A stretch of 64,000 nt of DNA from Niastella vici (lineage in GTDB: Bacteria; Bacteroidota; Bacteroidia; Chitinophagales; Chitinophagaceae), in the NCBI RefSeq assembly GCF_002077945.1, contig NZ_LVYD01000061.1, positions 50,663-114,662 on the forward strand, read 5' to 3'. The notes beneath the pieces are model-generated. The model saw only the letters and a program-made list of their open reading frames with translations. It was not told the DNA's origin and ran no database searches. Shown here one piece after another: positions 36,864-46,300 of the stretch. Position 1 is the first letter of the stretch; each line of letters opens with the position of its first letter. Made by a program: the position numbers and the translations under genes.

Positions 36864-38663
36864 TTATCGAATCGAATTATAATACTCTTTAATTATATAC
36901 CAGGCCTTCTTCTTTTCTCCTTTATCCGACAACAATCCTTTCCGGTTGTATCCTTTCTGATATACAGGGTGCATTCTGCCTGGCGACCGGTAGTCGAACA
37001 ACAGCCAGGGACATACTCCGCATAAATCAGGCACCGTATTAAACATTTCAATTTGATCGGTATATATTTTTGCCTGGTACGCTTCGGTCCAATAAGCAGC
37101 TTCATCCGTTGGCACGTTTTTATTGCCATATAATGCTTCACCGCCAAACTCTGAGATAAATACCGGTTTTTCGGGGCAAACCAATGTCCATTTTGTAGCA
37201 GCCGGTAAACCCTGCCAGGGAGTATACCAGCCAATATATTCATTGATGGCAATAATATCAGCCTGCCGGTAAAGCGTATCCCACAAATCGAAAGTATTGT
37301 TTTGGTAACGCTGGGTATTTATAACATGGGTGATCAATCTTGCAGAATCAATGGCTTTGCATTTTTTTGTAAGTTCAGCAAGCGCTTTATCGCGGCCCGG
37401 AGTTCCCGGATAGGTTTCGTTCGAAAGGCTCCAGATTATGATCGCGCAGCGATTCCTGTCGCGCCGCACCATCTCTTTAAGCATTCCCTCCATTTTAGAC
37501 GGAAGGGAACTGTCGGCAAAATCAATATGCTGGTATACCGGAATTTCGCTCCATACCATTAACCCCATCTTTTCAGCTTCTTTAATCATATGCTCATTGT
37601 GCGGATAGTGGGCCAGCCGAACAAGATTACAGCCTAACTCTTTAGCCGCATTCAGTAATAAAACAGCATCCTTCGCTGAAGATGCCCGGGCTCCTTTAAA
37701 TGGATTTTCTTCATGAATATTTACCGCTTTCAAAAAGAGCTGTTTTCCGTTTAGCACTACTTTACTTCCTTTCACTTCAATACTTCTGAACCCTATATTA
37801 TCTTCAACGGTATCTGTTTCACTTTCGATCATTACCTTATACCGTTTAGGAGATCCGGGACTCCATAGCTTAAAAGCGGCTGAAAATTCCACCTTTGCCA
37901 CACCCTCATTATCCGTTCTTGCTTTATAAAAGATGTTGAGTTCCGGAATTTTTACTGTAATGTTTTGGGCCAATTGGCTTCCATTTAACTGCACCCAACC
38001 TGAAACAGTATTTAAACTGCCCTTTTTTAATTGAATGTTATAATCTTCAATAAAAGTGTTGCCGGTTTCTATAAGGTCAACATCACGTGTTATGCCGCCA
38101 TAGTTTAACCAATCGTACCCCAGGCCAGGCAATCCGCTCTTATAACGCCCATTATTTACTTTAACAACTAATGCGTTTGGCCCATCCTTTACTTTGCCGG
38201 TAATTTCGAACTGAAAAGGAGTAAAACCACCTTCATGGCTTCCTGCTTTTTCACCATTCACATACACATCGGCCCAATAATTAACAGCCCCGAAATGGAG
38301 GAACAGCCTCCTCCCCTTTTGGGCCCTGTAATTAAATTCTTTTTTGTACCAGACTGTTCCTTCATACCAGGTCAATTCGCACAATTGGGAATTAAAGTCA
38401 CCCGGTACTTTCAATACCGGGGCGCCCTGAAACGAATACTCAAAAAAATCGGTTTTCTTTTGTGGCTGTTTTTCTAACCAAACCTGCTGCCATTGACCAC
38501 TACCAGCGGGGTCAATAATAACGCTCCAATCGCCATTTAAACTTGTTACATTCCTCGATTGTACATTTATCATTGCCGTTTGGGCGTTAGCCAGCTCTAC
38601 TGTAATAAGAATGAAAAAAAGAGCAAGAACCCATTCTTCCGATCTTTTTTTGTACCTGTTCAC
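36864..38663 (-). CDS. GH2 glycosidase, short form (beta-glucuronidase/beta-galactosidase type)
   Basis: This 599-residue GH2 enzyme has a signal peptide (LALFFILITVELANAQ), sugar-binding jelly roll (about 30-200, WYKKEFNYRAQKGRRLFLHFGAVNYWADVYVNG), Ig-like domain and barrel with acid/base in IIWSLSNETYPG (near 415) and nucleophile in PVFISEFGGEAL (near 504). It lacks the extra C-terminal domains of the neighbouring GH2, and its size matches beta-glucuronidase-like GH2 proteins. It could act on beta-galactosyl or beta-galacturonosyl/glucuronosyl side groups; the sequence alone does not decide. It ends 11 bp before the next GH2 and begins 11 bp after the esterase gene. Confidence 0.85.
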   Translation of the reverse strand: MNRYKKRSEEWVLALFFILITVELANAQTAMINVQSRNVTSLNGDWSVIIDPAGSGQWQQVWLEKQPQKKTDFFEYSFQGAPVLKVPGDFNSQLCELTWYEGTVWYKKEFNYRAQKGRRLFLHFGAVNYWADVYVNGEKAGSHEGGFTPFQFEITGKVKDGPNALVVKVNNGRYKSGLPGLGYDWLNYGGITRDVDLIETGNTFIEDYNIQLKKGSLNTVSGWVQLNGSQLAQNITVKIPELNIFYKARTDNEGVAKVEFSAAFKLWSPGSPKRYKVMIESETDTVEDNIGFRSIEVKGSKVVLNGKQLFLKAVNIHEENPFKGARASSAKDAVLLLNAAKELGCNLVRLAHYPHNEHMIKEAEKMGLMVWSEIPVYQHIDFADSSLPSKMEGMLKEMVRRDRNRCAIIIWSLSNETYPGTPGRDKALAELTKKCKAIDSARLITHVINTQRYQNNTFDLWDTLYRQADIIAINEYIGWYTPWQGLPAATKWTLVCPEKPVFISEFGGEALYGNKNVPTDEAAYWTEAYQAKIYTDQIEMFNTVPDLCGVCPWLLFDYRSPGRMHPVYQKGYNRKGLLSDKGEKKKAWYIIKEYYNSIR

Positions 38664-38674
38664 GGCTTTCTGTT

Positions 38675-40645
38675 TTATTTCTCAGTAATTCCTTTCCACA
38701 CATCCGTTCTGAAAGGAATAGCAGGCAGTTTTTCTGAATTCACCAGGTTACACACCGGGTTATCGGCCCAGGCATAGCGCACGGCTTCAGGCTCAGCCAC
38801 TTTATCGCAGGAAACGATCACATGGTCTCCTTCAATAATGGCTTTTGCCCAATAAAATTGTTTGTCTTTACCCGCTATGGCAAAACCCGTGAGCTCTTTT
38901 CCATCTTTGGTTGAAAGACCTGCCCCTGTATTGGTAAAATTGATGCGGATGCGATTCCCTTCTTTCTTAAATTCTTTAAATAGTGGCCCTGATGCAATAA
39001 CATTTTGTTTGTACACCTGTTTATTGGCAATTAATGCCAACCGGCGGCCCACCTCCTGCTTGTTTTTTGGATGAATATCATTCGCTTCACCAATATCTAT
39101 GATGCATGCCATGCCGGTGTTAGGCAGAGATAAGGTGAGCGTTTGCGCTTCACGCAATTCGGCCCATTCACTTTCAGTGGGAAGCGGTTTTGTTTTCATA
39201 AAATTCGCCAGCTGAACAAACAAAAATGGACAATCGCCCTGTTGCCAGCGTTGCCGCCAATCGGTGATGAGCATGGGAAATAATTTTCTATAATTGTAAG
39301 CCGCCTGTGCATTGGCTTCGCCCTGGTACCAGATAAATCCTTTAATGCCATAAGGAATAACCGGGTTTATCATGGCATTGAAAAGCACGGTGGGGTAATA
39401 CTGATAGTTGAGTATTTTCGGAAAAGCGGGCTCAAGGTCTTTTTTATACAACCATTTCCCCGCTAAAGAAATGGTAGAAGCGCCATCGGTAATATAAAGA
39501 TCATCTGCCGGCTGATTCAGGCCGCCACCGCCCCACAGCATGGCCACCCGCACAGCAATGGTATTTTCTCCACGCTGCAGCAAACGCGCCGGAATGGTAT
39601 AAGAATGAGAGGGACTGGAATTCCAGATATTCTTACAGATCTCCTGTCCATTTACATAAAGCGAATAGTTCATCTCCGGATGGCCCAGGTTCACCGTGAG
39701 GTCTTTTCCCGCAAAGGATTCAGGCAATGTTATCTTTTTCCGCAGCCAAACCATTCCTTCATAATATCCAATCCCAAAATCTTTTAGCACACCGGGCATT
39801 TCAACAGGCGCCCATCCTGCATCGTTATATTCCGGAGCCGGAAATATTTTATCGGCATTATTCTGCGGATTGTAAACAAGATGCCAAATGCGGATCCAGT
39901 TCAAACTATCGGTCACAAAATCTTCCCGGTCAAAACTAAGGGTATCATTACTGAGTGTACGAGCCCTGGTAATGGGCGATGTAAGCAACTTATCGCGGCT
40001 CGTCCAGGCTTCTACCGGCGTTCCGCCCCAGGTGCTTTGAATAATACCAACCGGAACATGCTGGTCACCGTGCAGCTTACGCGCAAAATAATAAGCCACC
40101 GCCGAGAAGTCCTTTACATTTGCGGTATCACAAACTTTCCATTTACCGGCCAGAATAGCTGATTGAGGCTTTAATTTTTTATCATGCTCAACCACAAAAA
40201 AACGTATTTGAGGGAAATTAGCATTTTCAATTTCCTTACGCGCATCCGCTGCCTGCTGCACCTGCCATTCCATATTCGATTGTCCTGAAGCCAGCCAAAC
40301 ATCACCTATAAGAACTCCCTTTAACTCAATTGCCGTATTGGGCTTTCCCTGTTCATTTATTTTGAGCGTATAAGGGCCGCCTGCGATAAACTTTGGAAAG
40401 TGAAGCGTCCACATCCCGTCTTTTCCGGCTTTTGCCGTTGCACCCACTGTTCCCAATTGCCCTGATATAACTGATCCGGGATTTGCGGTTCCCCAAACAG
40501 GAATTGAGATCCCTCTCTGTAAAACCATATTGTCGCCAAATACTTTTGACAATGTGAGCTGCGCATTACACAGCAAAGGGAATAAAAATATTGATACTAT
40601 AAAAACTGACCGGCTAATTGCTTTATTCATTGTCATTCTGATCAT
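38675..40645 (-). CDS. SGNH carbohydrate acetylesterase (sialate O-acetylesterase family)
   Basis: The 656-residue protein has a signal peptide (VFIVSIFLFPLLCNAQ) and an SGNH hydrolase fold split by a jelly-roll insert. Nucleophile motif DVWLASGQSNMEWQ lies near residue 120 and the catalytic Asp/His motif ANDIHPKNKQEVG near 522. The insert (about 250-390, YNDAGWAPVEMPG and MVWLRKKITLPESFAGKDL) resembles a GH2-type sugar-binding domain. Family members remove acetyl groups; related enzymes in plant-glycan loci (CE20 type) deacetylate galactose on xyloglucan. The position between GH3 and two GH2 genes supports such a role: deacetylation before galactose removal. It ends 11 bp before the short GH2. 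Confidence 0.85.
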   Translation of the reverse strand: MIRMTMNKAISRSVFIVSIFLFPLLCNAQLTLSKVFGDNMVLQRGISIPVWGTANPGSVISGQLGTVGATAKAGKDGMWTLHFPKFIAGGPYTLKINEQGKPNTAIELKGVLIGDVWLASGQSNMEWQVQQAADARKEIENANFPQIRFFVVEHDKKLKPQSAILAGKWKVCDTANVKDFSAVAYYFARKLHGDQHVPVGIIQSTWGGTPVEAWTSRDKLLTSPITRARTLSNDTLSFDREDFVTDSLNWIRIWHLVYNPQNNADKIFPAPEYNDAGWAPVEMPGVLKDFGIGYYEGMVWLRKKITLPESFAGKDLTVNLGHPEMNYSLYVNGQEICKNIWNSSPSHSYTIPARLLQRGENTIAVRVAMLWGGGGLNQPADDLYITDGASTISLAGKWLYKKDLEPAFPKILNYQYYPTVLFNAMINPVIPYGIKGFIWYQGEANAQAAYNYRKLFPMLITDWRQRWQQGDCPFLFVQLANFMKTKPLPTESEWAELREAQTLTLSLPNTGMACIIDIGEANDIHPKNKQEVGRRLALIANKQVYKQNVIASGPLFKEFKKEGNRIRINFTNTGAGLSTKDGKELTGFAIAGKDKQFYWAKAIIEGDHVIVSCDKVAEPEAVRYAWADNPVCNLVNSEKLPAIPFRTDVWKGITEK

Positions 40646-40649
40646 AGTC

Positions 40650-42821
40650 TTACTTAACTGAAATTTTTACCTGTTGAAAAATATGGCGCGACGAATTACC
40701 TAACTGCAAAACATACTCGCCTGACTCTGTATTCCAGGCTTTTTTTGATTCGTCATAAAATGCCAGGTCGGCCACTTTCACTTCCATGCTCACCGTCATT
40801 GTTTCGCCGGGCTTCAAAAATATTTTTTCAAAAGCCTTCAACTCTTTCTCCGGACGCAATACCGAACAAACCGGGTCGCTTGCATATAACTGCATTACTT
40901 CACCACCGTAAACACTGCCCGTATTTTTAATAGTGAAGCTGGCATGAATGATGTCATTTTTTCCATAACTTATTTTATCTGTTGCAAAATGACTAACGGA
41001 AAAACCCGTATACGAAAGCCCATACCCAAAGGGAAATTGCGGTTGTATTTTCTTTGTATCGAACCAGCGGTACCCTACCAGGATATCTTCTTCATACTTC
41101 ACTTTCAGGTCACGGCCCGGGTAATTACCGAGGGCATGTGCAGGCGATTGTGCTAAGGATACCGGCAACGTGAATGGCAGCTTGCCCGAGGGATTTACTT
41201 TACCACTTAGTACATCGGCCACTGCATTGCCCGCTTCCATGCCACCAAACCACGACCACACAATAGCAGGCACCCGGTTAACTATGCCGGCCAGTTGTAC
41301 CGGCGACCCGGCAATGATCACTACTACGGTATTGGGATTAGCTTTCGCTACTTCCTGCATCAGGATCTCCTGCCCGTACGGCAGGTCCATATTTTGTTTA
41401 TCAGAAGATTCGGTATCAAAATCATGGTTTAACCCGCCAAAGATGAGCACTACATCCGACTCCTTTGCAACGGCCACCGCTTCATCGATCAGCTTCCAGT
41501 TTACGTTGGCCGAACCGGACTGGCCTGCGTTATTGCCTTCTTTAAATGTAGATTGCTTTTCGTACCCCTGTGCATAGTTTATTTTCACCTTGTCGCCAAA
41601 CTTTTGCTGCAGGGCCTGCAGGGGCGTAATTTCATACAGGGTCTTTATTTCTGAACTGAGCCCGCCGCCGCAATGTTTGCGGGTAGCATTATCACCAATA
41701 ACGGCAATCGATCTTAATTTATCAAAATGCAACGGCAGCAGCTTTCCATTATTTTGTAAAAGCACTGCCGCCTCGGCAGCGGAATTATAGGCAGCCTGCT
41801 GATGTTCGGGCGTATTCATTTTACCGGCTGCCCTTTTTTGCTCATCAAACATTTTTGTATTGAACATAACACGCAATACGTTGGCCACTTTTTCATCAAC
41901 CACCGATTGAGGTACCTTTCCTTCTTCTACTGCTTTAATTAACGGGTCGGCAAAATACCATTCGTTGTAATTGTTTTTATCGGTGCCCATTTCAAGGTCG
42001 AGCCCGGTTAAAGCCGCTTTTACGGTTGTATGGGCAGCAGACCAATCGGTCATGAGCACGCCTTTAAAGCCAAACTCCTTACGCAGCAGTTGGCGGTTCA
42101 GGTATTCATTTTCTGAACACCATTCGCCTCTGAACCGGTTGTAAGCAGCCATTACGGTATAGGCGCCGCCTTCCATTACCGCAGCTTTGAATGCCGGCAA
42201 ATATATTTCGCGCAAGGCCCTTTCGCTCATGCTTACGTCAACAGAGTCGCGATGCGCTTCCTGGTTATTGGCCAGCCAGTGCTTCACACTTACTGCCACA
42301 TCTTTCGATTGCAGCGCTTTAATATATGCAACGGCCATCCTTGAAACCAGCAAGGGGTCTTCACTCATGTACTCAAAATTCCTTCCGCACAATGGTGAAC
42401 GAATAATGTTTACGCCGGGGCCCAATAAGATATCTTTCTTGCGAAAACGGGCTTCTTCACCCAACACCAACCCCTGCTTATAGGCCAGCGCCGGGTTCCA
42501 GGTAGCGGCCAGCGCTGTTCCCGGGGGAAAGCAGGTGGCTGAATCGTTCGTCCAACCGGCATATGCCCAATCGTGCCGGTTAACCTCGGCGCGTACCCCA
42601 TGTGGCCCGTCGCTCAGCGCCCATTCGGGAATGCCCAGCCTTTTTATACCTGCTACATAAAACTTCGAATTGCCATGCAGCAGGCTCACTTTTTCGGGCA
42701 GGGTCATCTGGCTTATAAGTTCACTTATCTTTTGTTCTGTAGCCGAACCGCCTTTTACTGATTGCTGCGCATAACCTGCGTACATCGTTAACAAAAAAAG
42801 GGTGGAAACAAATGCTTTCAT
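40650..42821 (-). CDS. GH3 beta-glucosidase
   Basis: The 723-residue exo-enzyme has a signal peptide (TLFLLTMYAGYAQQ), an N-terminal barrel, an alpha/beta sandwich and a C-terminal fibronectin-III-like domain (about 635-720, HASFTIKNTGSVYGGEVMQLY). The nucleophile motif GVLMTDWSAAHT lies near residue 260 and KHWLANNQEAHRDSVD near 180 matches the substrate-binding KH. It would cleave glucose from the backbone once side chains are gone, the last step of xyloglucan breakdown in the periplasm. It lies 4 bp before the esterase gene in transcription order and follows the broken GH2. Confidence 0.93.
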   Translation of the reverse strand: MKAFVSTLFLLTMYAGYAQQSVKGGSATEQKISELISQMTLPEKVSLLHGNSKFYVAGIKRLGIPEWALSDGPHGVRAEVNRHDWAYAGWTNDSATCFPPGTALAATWNPALAYKQGLVLGEEARFRKKDILLGPGVNIIRSPLCGRNFEYMSEDPLLVSRMAVAYIKALQSKDVAVSVKHWLANNQEAHRDSVDVSMSERALREIYLPAFKAAVMEGGAYTVMAAYNRFRGEWCSENEYLNRQLLRKEFGFKGVLMTDWSAAHTTVKAALTGLDLEMGTDKNNYNEWYFADPLIKAVEEGKVPQSVVDEKVANVLRVMFNTKMFDEQKRAAGKMNTPEHQQAAYNSAAEAAVLLQNNGKLLPLHFDKLRSIAVIGDNATRKHCGGGLSSEIKTLYEITPLQALQQKFGDKVKINYAQGYEKQSTFKEGNNAGQSGSANVNWKLIDEAVAVAKESDVVLIFGGLNHDFDTESSDKQNMDLPYGQEILMQEVAKANPNTVVVIIAGSPVQLAGIVNRVPAIVWSWFGGMEAGNAVADVLSGKVNPSGKLPFTLPVSLAQSPAHALGNYPGRDLKVKYEEDILVGYRWFDTKKIQPQFPFGYGLSYTGFSVSHFATDKISYGKNDIIHASFTIKNTGSVYGGEVMQLYASDPVCSVLRPEKELKAFEKIFLKPGETMTVSMEVKVADLAFYDESKKAWNTESGEYVLQLGNSSRHIFQQVKISVK

Positions 42822-42910
42822 TACTGTGATTATATATATTTTTTAAATCTGTAAAATTTAAAGAACGGGCGCTATAGAAATAGGCCCGTTTCGTGTGCTA
42901 ATGTGAACAT

Positions 42911-43225
42911 TTAAGTATTAGCATCAACCAAAATTTTTTCGTAATGTGCTTTCCGGTACCAGCCAATGCCGCCCCGTAAAACGCCGCAGCCCGTACCGGT
43001 TGGGTTGGTACTGTCAAAAAGCGTTTCAATACACCAGTTGTGGGGCAGGTTTAATTTTAGCCAGTTGTTATCGGGGAAAGAAGGTTCATCAGCCGGCGCA
43101 TCACCTAAAAAGAATTTCCAGCCGTCATTAAATGATCTTGTTCGTATGAAGTTGGATTGTGCAACAACGGAATTGTAAAATAATAACACAGGCAACAGCC
43201 ATAGTCGCATTTTCATATACAGCAA
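42911..43225 (-). pseudogene. Truncated GH2 gene (N-terminal sugar-binding segment only)
   Basis: The 104-residue frame has a signal peptide (LWLLPVLLFYNSVVAQ) and the start of a GH2 sugar-binding domain: FNDGWKFFLGDAPAD, NNWLKLNLPHNWCIE and GIGWYRKAHYEK. It stops where the jelly roll of the intact GH2 at 34432-36852 continues for about 700 more residues. No barrel or catalytic residue is present, and no GH2 sequence was seen in the 89 bp before GH3. It is the first frame after the shared operator, so the promoter of the GH3 operon is probably that of a former GH2 gene whose 3' part was deleted. Confidence 0.8.
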
Positions 43226-43246
43226 TCTTTGATAGATTTTGATGCT

Positions 43247-43315
43247 GTAAAACTATTCTTCTGCCTGCTCAGCCAGGGGGGCCAATTGTTTCAGAATAGT
43301 GCATGAAATGTTGCA
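43247..43315 (-). promoter_or_regulatory. PUL operator-promoter module, GH3-to-GH29 unit
   Basis: Repeats AATTGTTTCA (43284-43293) and AAATGTTGCA (43306-43315) are 22 bp apart in plus-strand reading. After 28 bp comes the -7-like box TAGTTTTAC on the minus strand (43247-43255), 22 bp before the start of the broken GH2. The module lies between the regulator gene and the operon it probably controls. Confidence 0.7.
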
Positions 43316-43354
43316 AAATACTGATCTTCAAGAGACTTTTGTCAAAAACAGCCC

Positions 43355-46300
43355 TTAAACGGGTTTGTCTTTTTTACTGGCAACATATTGCGAGGGAGTT
43401 ACATTGAATTCTTCTTTAAAGAATTTAGTGAATACTTTTGGGCTATTGAACCCCACTTCGTAGGCGATCTCACTAACCGACTTCCCGCTTTTTTCAAGTA
43501 ATTGAACGGCCCTTTTCAACCTGATGGAACGGATAAATTCCAGGGGCGATTTACCGGTAAGCGACTGCACCTTCCGGTACAGGGTTACCCGGTTCATACA
43601 CATGTCGCGGCTGAGGTCCTCTACCGAAAAATCGGGATTATCGAGTTGCTTTTCTACAATTTCCAGCGCCTGCTGCAGGAATTTTTCATCAACAGAGGTT
43701 ACTGTTACTTCTGAAGGATTGACCTCAATTTGCTTCTGGAACCTTTTCTGCAGTAATTTTTGCTGGGCCAGCAGATTCCTAATGCGGGAGGCCAGTATTT
43801 CAAAAGTGAACGGTTTGGTTATGTAATCGTTTACGCCCACTTTAAAGCCTTCCAACTGTTTCTCCTCGCTACCCATGGCCGTAAGCAAAATAACCGGAAT
43901 GTGGGCGGTAAGCGTTTCCGTCTTGATCTTCCGGGCCAGCTCAACGCCGTCCATCAAAGGCATCATAATGTCACTCACTACCAGGTCGGGATTCAACTGT
44001 TTTATTTTTTCCCACCCTTCCTTTCCATTCGTGGCTTCTTCAACATGGTATTGTGCTTTCAAATTGTCTTTTAAATAAAACCGCAGGTCTTCATTATCTT
44101 CTACTACTACGATCGTTTTCTTTTTATCGGTCTTTTTACTTTCTTCAGCCAGTACTTCTTCCATATCCTGTACCGGTATGGAAGTAGCGGCTGTGCGCAC
44201 CACAGGTTCGTAGATCTTTTTGGCCGGAAGCAAAACCGTAAAGCAGGTGCCTTTCTCGGGTTCGCTTTTTACGGTTATTACGCCATTGTGCAGTTTTACA
44301 AACTCCTTTGTAATGGCCAAACCAATACCGGTTCCCTGGTTGGCCATACTTTGGGGAACGTCTGTTTGAAAGAACCGTTCGAAGATCTTTTCCTGCATAT
44401 CGGCAGGAATGCCTATACCTGTATCTTTTACGGCTATGGCCAGCGTTCCATCCACTTCATTATTAACAGGCGCATTGTACTCCAGGTTGATACTCACCTG
44501 TCCGTTATCCTGGGTATATTTGAAGGCGTTCGACAACAGGTTAAACAGGATCTTTTCTATTTTATCCTTATCGAAATAAATTTCAAGACTGCTCACATTT
44601 GATGAAAAGGCGAATTGAATGCCTTTTTTTTCGGCGATATCCATAAACGAGTGGCTCACATCTTCACTAAACCTTACTATATCGCCTATTGCGGGATGTA
44701 ATTTTACTTCCTGCACCTCCATTTTTCTGAAATCGAGCAACTGGTTTACCAGGTTCAACAACCGTTTTGCATTTCGCTGAACCAGGTTCAACTGCTTTTT
44801 CTGCTCTTCATCTGCTGTATTTTTAATGATCCTGTCTAAAGGAGCAATGATGAGGCTCAATGGGGTACGAAACTCATGGCTAACGTTGGTAAAGAATTTT
44901 GTCTTTAACTGTTCCAGCGCATGGGCCCTTTCCGCCTCCCGCCGCTGCTGCTTTACTTCATAGCGCATATGGATCCTTTCAAGGAAAAAACGCCGGGCCA
45001 ACAGCAACAATACAGCAGTAACCAGGGTATAAATAATGTAGGCAAGCGGTGTTCGCCAGAAAGGGGGATGAATATTGATCTGTAAATTCTTTACGTCACT
45101 CCAGGTCCCATCTCCATTCAGCACTTTTACTTTAAAATTATAATGGCCCGGATCGAGGTTGGTATAGGTGACTCTTCTATGATCGCCATCGGTATACAAC
45201 CAATCTGAATTAAAGCCTTCCATCATATAGGCGTATTTTTCACGGGGGCCGTAAGCAAAACCCAATGAAGCGAATTCGATGGAAAAAACGTTCTCTTTAT
45301 ACTTCAGATCAATAGTTTGCGATTGGGTTACAGATTGCTGCAGCAGTACCCGGCCGTTCATCAATTCACCGGGCGCTACATCATTATTCAGGATCTGCAA
45401 ACCCGTGAACACAATTTTTCGATGGTAAACCGGTTTGCGGATGTCGCCGGGGTTAATGATATTAAAACCCGACGGCCCTCCGAAGATCAATTCACCGGCC
45501 TTTGTTTTCAGCGCTGCACTTTCGTTGAACTCTCTATTCTGCAGGTTGTTCATTTCATCGTAAGCAATGATAGAAAAAGCCGGGCCACTTTCTTTTTGCC
45601 GGGGAATAGCATTATATAGCCCGTTGGGGGTAGAAAGCCAGAATGTTCCATGATCATCTTCAAGAATATCGAGGATAATATTATGCGGCAAACCATCTGA
45701 AGTTGTAAATACCTGAAAGTTTTTTGTTTGCTCATTAAACAGGTCGATCCCTTCCCGGGTAGCTACCCACATCCGTCCTTTACTGTCTTCTAAAAAACAG
45801 AAAATATTATTGTTGCTTAAACTCTTTTTATCGTTGGTATGGTAATAAAATACCGGAGCCGTTTTATTTTTTTCCAGCACCACGATCCCAGAAGCAGTTC
45901 CGATCCATAAATTACCTTTCCTGTCCTGAAGCAGTGCAGAAATATAAGTAAGGGGGAATGGGCTGCGGCCGGCATCGTTAAAGGTGAAATGTTCAAACCG
46001 GTTCGTTTTCCGGTCAAGCTTATCGAGCCCGCTGCCCAGCGTGCCTATCCATAACTGCTGATCGCGGTCTTCATATAGTTCCCATACATTATCATTAGAC
46101 AGGCTTGACGAATCGTTGTCATTATGCCGGTAGCGCGTGAAAGTTTTTCCATCGAAACTATTAAGGCCGCCAAAGTAAGTACCGATCCACAGTACGCCTG
46201 CATGATCGATGCACAGGCTTACAATTACATTATTACTGAGGCTGTTCTTATTGCCGGGATCGTGCTGGTATTGTTTGAAGGTGTTGTTCCTGCGGTCAAA

